Below, in pieces: positions 1-6,732 of a stretch of 7,064 nucleotides of DNA. Position 1 is the first letter of the stretch. Each line of letters begins with the position of its first letter. The notes below the pieces were generated by a model. The model worked only from the letters and a program-made list of their open reading frames with translations. It did not search any database and was not told where the DNA came from. This stretch comes from an uncultured Oscillospiraceae bacterium (GTDB taxonomy: Bacteria; Bacillota; Clostridia; Oscillospirales; Acutalibacteraceae), in contig CAJJPG010000095.1 in the NCBI GenBank assembly GCA_905193585.1, positions 1-7,064 on the forward strand. The letters are read 5' to 3'. Position numbers and translations under genes: made by a program.

Positions 1-4
1 AAAT

Positions 5-10
5 TAAAAT
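5..10 (+). promoter_or_regulatory. possible -10 box of the TM2 gene
   Basis: TAAAAT matches the sigma-70/sigma-A -10 consensus TATAAT at five of six bases. Transcription would start around position 17, inside the palindrome at 11-31. Any -35 box would lie left of the window, so the promoter cannot be confirmed. An AT-rich hexamer is easily found by chance. Confidence 0.3.
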
Positions 11-31
11 ATGACATTCACTGAATGTCAT
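11..31. promoter_or_regulatory. 21-bp perfect palindrome, operator-like, before the TM2 gene
   Basis: Two 10-bp arms, ATGACATTCA and TGAATGTCAT, are exact inverted repeats around a single central C. The element ends 4 bp before the GGAGG ribosome binding site and 16 bp before the ATG at 48. It lies just downstream of a possible -10 box, where a bound dimeric repressor would block initiation. The long, nearly spacerless symmetry resembles operators of TetR-like dimeric regulators; that family assignment is inference. As RNA it could also fold into a stem beside the ribosome binding site, but a 1-nt centre makes a poor RNA loop, which favours a DNA operator. Confidence 0.6.
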
Positions 32-47
32 TTGTGGAGGGAATAAT

Positions 48-428
48 ATGGAAACAACGGAAAAAACAAAATTTTGCAAGCATTGCGGCGCAAAAATACC
101 CGAGGACGCCGTTCTTTGTACTGCCTGCGGCAGGCAGGTAGAAAAGCTGGAGGGTGAAAATTCCCCCAATATAATTATTAACAATTCAAATTCCTCGCAA
201 AATGTGAATACAAATACCAATGTGGGCGGTTTCGTTGCGGGCAAGCTGCGTAATAAATGGGTGGCGCTGGCTCTCTGTTTTTTCGGCGGATGTATCGGAC
301 TTCACAAGTTTTACGAGGGTAAAATCGGAATGGGAATACTTTATTTTTTTACCGGCGGTTTATTTTTAATAGGTGTAATAGTTGATTTTATAGTTCTTCT
401 TACAAAGCCCAATCCGTATATATCGTGA
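48..428 (+). CDS. zinc-ribbon and TM2 domain membrane protein
   Basis: This 126-residue protein has three parts. Residues 8-30 form a short zinc ribbon with two CxxC pairs (C10/C13 and C24/C27), as in the zinc_ribbon_2 type. Residues 38-61 are a low-complexity Asn/Ser/Thr linker. Residues 68-119 are a TM2 domain: a first membrane helix with the GGCIGLHKFYEGK turn (family motif GxxGxHxFYxG), then a second helix carrying the conserved Asp (D113). TM2 proteins are small two-pass membrane proteins of mostly unknown role, and this architecture is common in Bacillota, so no specific function is claimed. The ATG at 48 has GGAGG at 36-40 with 7 nt spacing. The gene stands alone, convergent with the MATE gene, and is preceded by an operator-like palindrome. 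The TM2 family call is firm; the function is unknown. Confidence 0.9.
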   Translation: METTEKTKFCKHCGAKIPEDAVLCTACGRQVEKLEGENSPNIIINNSNSSQNVNTNTNVGGFVAGKLRNKWVALALCFFGGCIGLHKFYEGKIGMGILYFFTGGLFLIGVIVDFIVLLTKPNPYIS

Positions 429-453
429 TATTAAAGGCGCTGTCCTTTAATAT
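428..453. other. perfect 10-bp hairpin starting at the TM2 gene stop codon
   Basis: ATATTAAAGG (428-437) and CCTTTAATAT (444-453) are exact inverted repeats around a 6-nt loop, CGCTGT. The stem begins at the last base of the TGA stop. No T-run follows on the plus strand, so it is more likely a 3'-end stabilising or processing stem, or part of the convergent terminator cluster, than a terminator by itself. Confidence 0.55.
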
Positions 454-455
454 AT

Positions 456-475
456 GCCGGCTTTGCCGGTTTCTT
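456..475 (+). terminator. short GC-rich hairpin with T-rich tail
   Basis: CCGGC (457-461) pairs with GCCGG (465-469) over a TTT loop, with a possible G-T closing pair at 456/470, and is followed by TTTCTT. This is a plausible intrinsic terminator for the plus-strand TM2 gene, although the stem is short. A stronger candidate lies further on at 503-539. Confidence 0.45.
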
Positions 476-486
476 ATGCAGAACCC

Positions 487-500
487 CTTATCTGTATAAG
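487..500. other. small 5-bp hairpin
   Basis: CTTAT (487-491) and ATAAG (496-500) are inverted repeats around CTGT. Alone it would be unremarkable and could be chance. It is listed because it is the third of four hairpins between the convergent genes. Confidence 0.25.
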
Positions 501-502
501 AG

Positions 503-539
503 AATATGCCGAGAGATAAACACTCCCGGCATATTTTTT
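503..539 (+). terminator. intrinsic terminator between convergent genes
   Basis: AATATGCCG (503-511) pairs with CGGCATATT (527-535). After one A/C mismatch the stem continues as GAG/CTC (513-515 with 523-525) with a 7-nt loop, ATAAACA. The downstream arm runs into six T on the plus strand (534-539), as expected for a rho-independent terminator reading rightwards. On the minus strand the tail is only T/C-rich (TTCTCTTAT), so it may also end the MATE/liv transcript, but less convincingly. The MATE stop codon is at 544-546, so this is the first structure that transcript meets. Confidence 0.75.
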
Positions 540-543
540 GTAT

Positions 544-1881
544 TTAAGCTATGTCACGTTTTTTTCGCTGTATAATCACAAACGCCGCGGCGCATATTAG
601 TGCTGAAAGCAGCGACCCCGCCGCGGTTGCGAGCCCCATGGGGTAGAGTGTTTCGGGGAACATTGAAGACATTAAATATGAACCGGGAACACGCACAAGC
701 AGTATTGCGATTATATTGTGCAAAAACGAAATTCCCGATTTGCCGCATGCGCAGAAATACCCGCTGAACGCAAAGTGTATTCCGGCGAAAAGGCAATCCC
801 ACGCGTAGCCGCGCAGGTACCCGCTGCCGAGGCGTATGACCGCCGCGCTGTCGGTAAACAGCGATACCGCCCCGCCCGATAAAAACTGCATAACAACCGC
901 CACCGTGCCGCCGAAGCCTGCGGCAATAAAAATTGCGTAAAGCAGCGTTTTTTTGGCGCGCTCGGGCTTTTGCGCCCCGATATTCTGCGCGCCGAGCGCA
1001 GAAACGGCTGAAAGCATAGAGGAGGGAACAAGGAACAAAAAGCCGATTATTTTTTCGACAATTCCCACCGCCGCCGCGTCGTTAAGCCCGCGGCGGTTTG
1101 CTATTACGGTAATTACCATAAAGGCAATTTGAATTAACCCGTCCTGCATGGCGACAGGCACGCCTATTTTTAAAATTTTCCCGATTATTTGTTTATCGGG
1201 CTTTAGGTCTGTTTTTTCAAGCGAAAAATCGGTTTTCCGCCTTTTTACTACAATAAGCGATATAACAACGCTTGCAGCCTGAGATAGCGTTGTGCCGAGC
1301 GCCGCGCCCGCGGGACCCATACCGAGAGCGCCTATAAACAGGTAATCAAGCGCTATATTGGCAGCGCATGCAACCGCTATAAAGTACATGGGGCTTTTGC
1401 TGTCGCCCATACCGCGGAAAACGGCGCTTATAATATTATACGCCGTTATAAACGGTATGCCTATAAAGCAGATGGTAAGGTAATCCACCGTGCCCGCCGC
1501 TGCGTCTGCGGGGGTTGAAACGGCGGAAACTATGGCGTTTCGCAAAATAAGCAGCAAAAAGGTCAGAGTCACGGAAAGCACCATAAACAGCGTTACGGTG
1601 TTACCCGTAAAAAGCGCCGCTTTGCGGCTGTCCTTTCCGCCCACAGCCTGACCGATATTTACCGTGGCGCCCATTGCAAGCCCCACTATCATTACCGTAA
1701 GCATGTGCATGACCTGCGAACCGACGGAAACCGCGGTAGTATCGGCAACGCTGCCGAACTGACCGATTATGAGCAGATCCGCCATTCCGTAAAGGGTTTG
1801 CAGAAAAAAAGATAAAAGGTACGGCAGCGAGAAGAACAAAAGGTTCTTCATAACGCTGCCGCTTGTAAGCTCCCGTTTCAT
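544..1881 (-). CDS. MATE family multidrug/metabolite efflux transporter
   Basis: This 445-residue protein has the normal length of a MATE (multi-antimicrobial extrusion) transporter, an inner-membrane antiporter that expels drugs or metabolites using a Na+ or H+ gradient. The N-terminus follows the family pattern: a short LTSGSVMKNLL lead, then membrane helix 1 with P20 and, after QTLYG, the acidic D35 in the ADLLIIG motif. The second six-helix bundle opens near residue 235 with KIGVPVAMQDG and carries the conserved GAQNIGA stretch. The ATG at 1881 is 8 bp after the livF stop; the GGAGGT serving it forms the last codons and stop of livF, about 12 nt upstream (somewhat long spacing). An inner ATG (codon 11) has no better site. 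It is the last gene of the liv operon and probably translationally coupled. The substrate cannot be read from sequence. Confidence 0.93.
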   Translation of the reverse strand: MKRELTSGSVMKNLLFFSLPYLLSFFLQTLYGMADLLIIGQFGSVADTTAVSVGSQVMHMLTVMIVGLAMGATVNIGQAVGGKDSRKAALFTGNTVTLFMVLSVTLTFLLLILRNAIVSAVSTPADAAAGTVDYLTICFIGIPFITAYNIISAVFRGMGDSKSPMYFIAVACAANIALDYLFIGALGMGPAGAALGTTLSQAASVVISLIVVKRRKTDFSLEKTDLKPDKQIIGKILKIGVPVAMQDGLIQIAFMVITVIANRRGLNDAAAVGIVEKIIGFLFLVPSSMLSAVSALGAQNIGAQKPERAKKTLLYAIFIAAGFGGTVAVVMQFLSGGAVSLFTDSAAVIRLGSGYLRGYAWDCLFAGIHFAFSGYFCACGKSGISFLHNIIAILLVRVPGSYLMSSMFPETLYPMGLATAAGSLLSALICAAAFVIIQRKKRDIA

Positions 1882-1889
1882 ACAGAGGC

Positions 1890-2588
1890 TTAACCTCCGA
1901 GGTAGGCTTTTTTAACCGAGTCGCTCTGTGCAAGCTCTGCGCCGGTGCCCGAAAGGGTAATTCTGCCCGATTCAAGAACATAGGCGCGGTCGGCTATTCT
2001 GAGCGCCATTTCGGCGTTTTGCTCAACCAAAAGAATGGTAGTGCCCGATTCATGCAGTTCTTTGATTATATCAAATATCTGCTGAACAAGTATAGGCGCC
2101 AATCCCATTGAGGGTTCGTCGAGCATTAAGAGCTTGGGCTTACTCATAAGCGCTCTGCCCATGGCAAGCATTTGCTGCTCGCCGCCCGAAAGCGTGCCGG
2201 CAATCTGATTTTTGCGGTGTTTAAGGCGCGGGAAACGCTCAAACACATCCGCTATTCCGTCTTTCACATAGCCCGGCTGTGTATAAGCGCCCATTTCAAG
2301 GTTTTCAAGCACGGTCATATGCAAAAATATACGTCTGCCCTCGGGAACGTGCGCTAAACCCTTTGATACAAGCTTGTGCGCCTCGGCATGGGTAATATCC
2401 TCGTTCATAAGGGTTATACTGCCGGTTTTTGAGTGCATAAGCCCCGAAATGGTTTTAAGGGTGGTTGACTTGCCCGCGCCGTTTGCGCCTATAAGGGCTA
2501 CGATTTCATCCTCGTGCACTTCAAGCGAAATGCCTTTAAGCGCGTGAATATTGCCGTAATAAACGTTTATATCATTTACTTTCAGCAT
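1890..2588 (-). CDS. livF: branched-chain amino acid ABC transporter ATP-binding protein LivF
   Basis: This is a 232-residue cytoplasmic ATPase that pairs with LivG to drive amino-acid import. Visible motifs are Walker A GANGAGKST (34-42), the LivF-type segment HVPEGRRIF (80-88), ABC signature LSGGE (133-137), Walker B ending in D157-E158-P159, and VEQN in place of the switch His, which is normal for LivF. The open frame extends 22 codons further upstream (to 2654), but that part is a basic peptide lying over livG. The ATG at 2588 has AAGGAGG 9 nt upstream and gives the usual LivF N-terminus (MLKVNDINVYYG). It overlaps the 3' end of livG by 17 bp, indicating translational coupling. Its last codons (GGA GGT TAA) also form the ribosome binding site of the MATE gene. 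Confidence 0.95.
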   Translation of the reverse strand: MLKVNDINVYYGNIHALKGISLEVHEDEIVALIGANGAGKSTTLKTISGLMHSKTGSITLMNEDITHAEAHKLVSKGLAHVPEGRRIFLHMTVLENLEMGAYTQPGYVKDGIADVFERFPRLKHRKNQIAGTLSGGEQQMLAMGRALMSKPKLLMLDEPSMGLAPILVQQIFDIIKELHESGTTILLVEQNAEMALRIADRAYVLESGRITLSGTGAELAQSDSVKKAYLGG

Positions 2589-3423
2589 TGCCGTCAGCCT
2601 CCTTTTTCTTTCCGAGATACGCCTCAATAACCTTGGGGTTAGCCTTAATTTCATCCGGCGTGCCCTTTGCTATTATTTTACCGTGGTCAAGCACGCAAAT
2701 ACCCTCGCAAATGTTCATAACAAGGTTCATATCGTGCTCAATAAGCATTATTGCAATATTGAAAGTATCGCGTATACGGCGAATATTTTCCATAAGCTCC
2801 GCCGTTTCCGATGGGTTCATACCCGCCGCAGGCTCGTCAAGCAAAATAATACTGGGGTTGGTGGCAAGCGCTCTTACAATTTCAAGTCTTCTCTGCGCGC
2901 CGTAGGGCAGCGAGCCTGCCTCCTCGTTTGCAACATCTGCCATTGAGAAAAAGTCAAGCAGCTCTATTGCGCGCTCATTAGCCGTTTTTTCGGCTTTTTT
3001 ATAGCCGAAGCCGTGGGTGACCGAGGCAAAAAAGCCCTCTTTAATGGAGTTATGCAAGCCTACCTTAACGTTATCAAGCACCGACATATTGGAAAACAGG
3101 CGTATGTTCTGGAAAGTACGCGCAATTCCCATACGGTTTACCTGCGAGGTTGTTTTGCCGGCAGTTGACTTTCCGTCCAAAATAATAGAACCGCGCGAGG
3201 GCTGATAAACGTTTGTAAGCAGGTTGAAAACTGTGGTTTTACCTGCGCCGTTAGGGCCTATAAGACCGGCTATTTCGGTTTTGCCTACGGTAAGTGAAAA
3301 TTCGTCAACTGCGGTAAGTCCGCCGAAATCAATACCCAAATGGTGAGTTTCAAGCACGGGGCGTTTATCAACATCGCGCTCGGGAACAATTGCGCCCGAG
3401 GGGTAAGGTACCATTTTATCCAT
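2572..3423 (-). CDS. livG: branched-chain amino acid ABC transporter ATP-binding protein LivG
   Basis: This 283-residue ATPase is the second nucleotide-binding subunit of the importer. Motifs: Walker A GPNGAGKTT (56-64), the LivG segment ARTFQNIRLF (101-110) with the Q-loop, the LivG-type signature LPYGAQRRLEI (172-182), Walker B IILLDEP (192-198), and the switch histidine in IEHD (H230). LPYG instead of LSGG is usual for LivG and is not a defect. The ATG at 3423 has GGGGAGG at 9 nt spacing and overlaps the livM stop by 8 bp. The protein is about 20 residues longer at the N-terminus than the family core, which starts near VLETHHLGIDFGG (23-35). A second ATG at codon 4 changes little. The C-terminus is a hydrophilic Lys/Glu tail. 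Confidence 0.95.
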   Translation of the reverse strand: MDKMVPYPSGAIVPERDVDKRPVLETHHLGIDFGGLTAVDEFSLTVGKTEIAGLIGPNGAGKTTVFNLLTNVYQPSRGSIILDGKSTAGKTTSQVNRMGIARTFQNIRLFSNMSVLDNVKVGLHNSIKEGFFASVTHGFGYKKAEKTANERAIELLDFFSMADVANEEAGSLPYGAQRRLEIVRALATNPSIILLDEPAAGMNPSETAELMENIRRIRDTFNIAIMLIEHDMNLVMNICEGICVLDHGKIIAKGTPDEIKANPKVIEAYLGKKKEADGNAESK

Positions 3424-4513
3424 TTGATTTTACCTCCCCGTTTTTATTTTTGCGGAATATTCCGTCTAATTTAATTTTAGTGTTTTCAAAAAAGAGCTTT
3501 GCTTTTGAGCTGTTTTTAAGCAGCATTACCGCAATAAGCAGTATTGCGTAAATAAGCATACGGTAGTCGCCCGCGTTTATGTTGCGCAAAAGCTCGGGCA
3601 GCATATAAAGCAGGGCGGTTGCTATAATAGTACCGAAAATATTGCCCATTCCGCCGAGAACCACGAAAACGAGAATTAAAATTGAAGTGTTAAAGTTGAA
3701 CTTTTCAGCCGCAATAGCCGAGAAATTCATAGCGTAAAGCACGCCCGCCATGCCTGCCAAGGCAGCCGATGTGATAAATGCGGTGAGCTTGTACTTTGTA
3801 ATGCTTATACCTACCGATTCGGCGGCTATGCGGTTATCCCTTATAGCGGTTATAGCGCGGCCCGAACGGCTGTAAATAAGGTTAATTACTACAAACAGGG
3901 TGAAAAGAATAAGCACAAAGCCTGCCGTAAAGGTGGCAATTTTTGTTATGCCTACAGCGCCCTGCGGACCGTTTAGAATAATTCTGCCGTTTTTCATGCC
4001 GAGGCTTGCCGCGTCCTTCATGTTAACGTGAAGCCCGCTTTTATCAATACCAACATAAAGGCAGTTGATAATATTTTTGATAATTTCGCCGAATGCGAGG
4101 GTTACTATTGCAAGATAGTCGCCCGAAAGCCGCAGAACGGGTATACCGATTAAAAAGCCCATAATTCCCGCGATTATGCCGCCCGCAACCATTGCGATAA
4201 CAAGCCTTACGGGGTCGGACCCGACCTTATCCTGCAGAGCCGCCGTGACTATGGCTCCCGTGAACGCGCCCACGCTCATAAAGCCGGCGTGACCGAGAGA
4301 CAACTCACCCAAAACGCCGACGGTCAGGTTAAGCGAGATAGCCATAACTATATATGCGCAGATAGGAATTAACTGACCGGAAATGGAGTTGCTTATCATT
4401 CCCGTATTTTGCAGCGGGAATAGTATTGCAAATAAAGCTATTACAAGACCGTAGGTTTTAATATTTGTTCGGGCATATTTGCTAAGCCCTTTGTATTTTG
4501 AAGCGATACTCAT
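3416..4513 (-). CDS. livM: branched-chain amino acid ABC transporter permease LivM
   Basis: This 365-residue multi-pass inner-membrane permease forms the translocation channel with LivH. Recognisable LivM segments are GELSLGHAGFMSVGAF (about 69-84), SGDYLAIVTLAFGEIIKNII (about 129-148), and the cytoplasmic ATPase-contact loop AIRDNRIAAESVGI. The segment VFVVLGGMGNIFGTIIA near the C-terminus is also typical. The tail is hydrophilic and Lys/Asn-rich. The longest frame starts at a GTG (4522), but that GTG is itself part of the GAGGTG ribosome binding site. The ATG at 4513, 8 nt after GAGG, is therefore preferred. The livH stop (TGA, 4524-4526) lies inside the same TGAGGTG, so re-initiation after livH is likely. 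The gene overlaps livG by 8 bp downstream. Confidence 0.94.
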   Translation of the reverse strand: MSIASKYKGLSKYARTNIKTYGLVIALFAILFPLQNTGMISNSISGQLIPICAYIVMAISLNLTVGVLGELSLGHAGFMSVGAFTGAIVTAALQDKVGSDPVRLVIAMVAGGIIAGIMGFLIGIPVLRLSGDYLAIVTLAFGEIIKNIINCLYVGIDKSGLHVNMKDAASLGMKNGRIILNGPQGAVGITKIATFTAGFVLILFTLFVVINLIYSRSGRAITAIRDNRIAAESVGISITKYKLTAFITSAALAGMAGVLYAMNFSAIAAEKFNFNTSILILVFVVLGGMGNIFGTIIATALLYMLPELLRNINAGDYRMLIYAILLIAVMLLKNSSKAKLFFENTKIKLDGIFRKNKNGEVKSNG

Positions 4514-4523
4514 ATTTCCCACC

Positions 4524-5405
4524 TCACACCTTTTCCGTTATCTTCTTGCCGAGCAAGCCGGTAGGCTTAACAAGGAGTACTATTATAAGCACCGAGAAAA
4601 CAATAGCGTCGGACAGCTGGGTGGAAATATACGCCCTGCCGAGAATTTCTATAACGCCCAAAAGTATGCCGCCTATCATAGCGCCGGGAATTGAGCCTAT
4701 ACCGCCGAAAACCGCCGCCGTAAACGCCTTTATACCGGGCATTGAGCCTGTGGTAGGTATCAGCACCGGGTACGCAGAGCAAAGCAGAACGCCCGCTATT
4801 GCAGCCAAAGCGCTGCCTATTGCAAAGGTCATTGAAATGGTGCGGTTGGTGTTTATGCCCATAAGCAAAGCGGCGTCCTTATCCTCAGATACCGCGCGCA
4901 TTGCCTTACCCATTTTACCCTTTTTGGTAAAGAAGGTAAGTCCTACCATTATAAGTACGCAGGCGGCAACGGTAACGAGCGATTCGGGCGTGATTATCAG
5001 CTTGCCGTCAAATAATGAAATGGATTTAAACGGCACTACCGATGTGAACGCGCGGGGAGTGCTGCCCCAGATTATAAGCGCCGCATTCTGTAAAAAGTAG
5101 CTCACGCCGATAGCCGTTATAAGCACGGCAAGCGAAGTCGCCTTTCTCAAAGGACGGTAAGCAAGGCCCTCAATAAGAATACCCAATACCGTACAAACAG
5201 CCATTGAAATAAGTATAGACAGCACCGTGGGGATACCTAAGGTTGTGGAGCATATGTAAGAAACATACGCGCCTACCATAATAACGTCGCCGTGCGCAAA
5301 GTTGAGCATTTTCGCAATGCCGTAAACCATCGTGTAACCGAGCGCTATTATGGCGTAAACGCTGCCGAGACTTATTCCGTTTATTAAGTTGGAAATTAAA
5401 GTCAT
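4524..5405 (-). CDS. livH: branched-chain amino acid ABC transporter permease LivH
   Basis: This 293-residue hydrophobic protein has the normal length of LivH, the partner permease of LivM in the inner membrane. Family segments seen: NLINGISLGSVYAIIALGYT (6-25) and MLNFAHGDVIMVGAY (33-47), a hallmark of LivH. AYRPLRKATSLAVLITAIGV follows, then the cytoplasmic loop AVSEDKDAALLMGI, and finally PGIKAFTAAVFGGIGSIPGA near the C-terminus. The ATG at 5405 is preceded by AAAAGGGG with about 8 nt spacing. A strong hairpin with a T-run lies between this gene and livJ, so its expression may be lower than that of livJ. It ends within the livM ribosome binding site. Confidence 0.95.
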   Translation of the reverse strand: MTLISNLINGISLGSVYAIIALGYTMVYGIAKMLNFAHGDVIMVGAYVSYICSTTLGIPTVLSILISMAVCTVLGILIEGLAYRPLRKATSLAVLITAIGVSYFLQNAALIIWGSTPRAFTSVVPFKSISLFDGKLIITPESLVTVAACVLIMVGLTFFTKKGKMGKAMRAVSEDKDAALLMGINTNRTISMTFAIGSALAAIAGVLLCSAYPVLIPTTGSMPGIKAFTAAVFGGIGSIPGAMIGGILLGVIEILGRAYISTQLSDAIVFSVLIIVLLVKPTGLLGKKITEKV

Positions 5406-5421
5406 TGCTTACACCCCTTTT

Positions 5422-5461
5422 AAAAATGGGAAAACGGGGTCATATAAGACCCCCTTTTCCC
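5422..5461 (-). terminator. intercistronic attenuator hairpin between livJ and livH
   Basis: On the minus strand GGGAAAA plus GGGGTC (from 5461 downwards) pairs with GACCCC plus TTTTCCC. That makes 13 paired positions with a single C/C mismatch (5435/5454 on the plus strand) and a 6-nt loop at 5442-5447. It is followed at once by ATTTTTA (5427-5421), the pattern of an intrinsic terminator. It sits after the livJ stop and before the livH ribosome binding site. Because livHMGF have no other evident promoter, partial termination is the likely role, leaving more livJ than livHMGF transcript. The hairpin could also protect the livJ mRNA 3' end. Confidence 0.8.
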
Positions 5462-5479
5462 TATTAAACCGAATACGGA

Positions 5480-6691
5480 TTATTTATCCATACCTTCGTA
5501 TGCGCCGTTTTTGATTACCATGCCCTTAGGAGACTTGGAAACCTCACCGGTGGTTTTCCATGTCATCCCCGTACCGGTAAGACCGTCAAACTTAAAGGAA
5601 GAATCGGTGAACTGTGCGGTCAAAGCCTCGCATATATCGGCCGCCTTATCGCTTGCCTTTACACCCTTTGCCTTGCATGCTTCATAGAGTGCGTAAACGC
5701 AGTCATAGGTATCGGCAGCGAACTGGTTCGGAGTCTCGCCGAATTTCTCTTTGTACTTCTTAACAAAGTTCTGCGTCTTTTCATCGGTTGCGTCAGCCGT
5801 GAAAGGAGTTAAAAGCATAACGTTTTCGGCAAGCTTTGTATCAAAGTTTTTAACTGTGAGTATACCGTCCATACCGTCAACACCGAAGAATTTGGGAGTA
5901 TAGCCCATCTTGTTTGCCTGGGTAAGTATGAGGGATGCCGGAGTATAGTAGATCGGGAGGAAGAGCAGATCCGCACCCTTTGCCTTAGCGTCGTTAAGCT
6001 GAGCGGAGAAGTCGCTGTTGGTATCATCCGGGAAGGTGGTAGTGCTTACAATCTCAAGACCTTCTTTTTTAGCCTCGGCCGCGAATTTCTGATAGATACC
6101 GGTTGAATAAGCATCACCGTTGTTGTAGATTATCGCAATCTTGGTGCCGAGCTTCTGCTCTTTTATATACTGAGCGGATGCAACGCCCTGGTTCGGGTCG
6201 GTAAAGCACATCTGGAATACATTATCCTTACGCTGAATGGTTACGTTACCGTCGCTGTCAGGCTGACCGCCTATAACGTCGGTAGAAGAAGCGGAAGGAG
6301 TAAGCTGGAAGATCTTATCGGAATTGGTTTCGGTGGAAACAGCAATGCAGGGCTTTGTGGTAACAGTACCCATAAGGATCTGCATGCCCCAGTCTTTCAG
6401 CTTGTTGTAAGCATTGACTGACTTTTCAGCGTCGTTTTCATCGTCTTCAAACTGCAGCTCGAACTGTACGTCCTCGCCCTTTGCGTTGATTTCCTCAACC
6501 GCAATTTCAGCCGCATTTTTAACTGCCTGGCCGTAAATAGCCGCAGCACCGGTGATAGGTCCTATACCGCCTATTTTGATCTTGCCGCTTGAAGAGCCGC
6601 CGCTGTCTTTAGAGCCGCCGCAGCCTGCCATAGCGGTAAGAACGAGAGCAGCCGACATAGCCGCGCTCATAAATCTTACAAATTTTTTCAT
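5480..6691 (-). CDS. livJ: branched-chain amino acid ABC transporter substrate-binding lipoprotein LivJ/LivK
   Basis: This 403-residue extracellular binding protein is anchored to the membrane by a lipid. The N-terminus is a lipoprotein signal peptide: MKKFVRFM, then a hydrophobic Ala/Leu stretch, then the lipobox MAGC with the lipidated cysteine at residue 24. A flexible Gly/Ser linker follows. The rest is a type I periplasmic-binding fold of the LIV family, with KIGGIGPITGAAAIYGQAV, AAEIAVEEINAKG, FPDDTNSDFSAQLNDAKAKG and AADTYDCVYALYEA all recognisable. The open frame can be extended three codons to a TTG, but that TTG overlaps the ribosome binding site. The ATG at 6691 has AGAGG 9 nt upstream and is preferred. 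It is the first liv gene, preceded by a leader with a terminator (6755-6789) and followed by an attenuator hairpin. The ligand is probably Leu/Ile/Val, but binding to another amino acid or a peptide cannot be excluded from sequence. Confidence 0.94.
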   Translation of the reverse strand: MKKFVRFMSAAMSAALVLTAMAGCGGSKDSGGSSSGKIKIGGIGPITGAAAIYGQAVKNAAEIAVEEINAKGEDVQFELQFEDDENDAEKSVNAYNKLKDWGMQILMGTVTTKPCIAVSTETNSDKIFQLTPSASSTDVIGGQPDSDGNVTIQRKDNVFQMCFTDPNQGVASAQYIKEQKLGTKIAIIYNNGDAYSTGIYQKFAAEAKKEGLEIVSTTTFPDDTNSDFSAQLNDAKAKGADLLFLPIYYTPASLILTQANKMGYTPKFFGVDGMDGILTVKNFDTKLAENVMLLTPFTADATDEKTQNFVKKYKEKFGETPNQFAADTYDCVYALYEACKAKGVKASDKAADICEALTAQFTDSSFKFDGLTGTGMTWKTTGEVSKSPKGMVIKNGAYEGMDK

Positions 6692-6732
6692 TTTAAACAA
6701 CCTCTTTCAAAGATTTTATATTTAACAGCCCG

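Noticed and set aside
1601..1981. 126-codon minus-strand frame overlapping MATE and livF
   Set aside because: It overlaps two strongly supported genes on the same strand in another frame and shows Arg-rich out-of-frame composition.
2589..2654. 22-codon upstream extension of livF
   Set aside because: The extension is a basic peptide overlapping livG. The ATG at 2588 has an ideal AAGGAGG site and yields the normal LivF N-terminus.
2588..2905. 105-codon open frame on the plus strand opposite livG
   Set aside because: Antisense shadow of a well-supported ABC ATPase; no family features.
4514..4522. GTG start for livM
   Set aside because: The GTG is part of the GAGGTG ribosome binding site; the ATG at 4513 is correctly spaced from it.
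4498..5100. 200-codon open frame on the plus strand opposite livH
   Set aside because: It lies fully antisense to livH/livM, has no recognisable domain, and its long run without stops is explained by the codon bias of the opposite strand.
5480..6691. Urea (UrtA-type) rather than amino-acid binding protein
   Set aside because: The length, the short LIV-type N-terminus and the lack of neighbouring urease or urt-specific genes favour a LIV-type protein, though the ligand is not proven.
6692..6700. TTG start for livJ three codons upstream
   Set aside because: The TTG lies about 1 nt after the AGAGG site, too close for initiation. The ATG at 6691 has 9 nt spacing and a normal MKK signal-peptide start.
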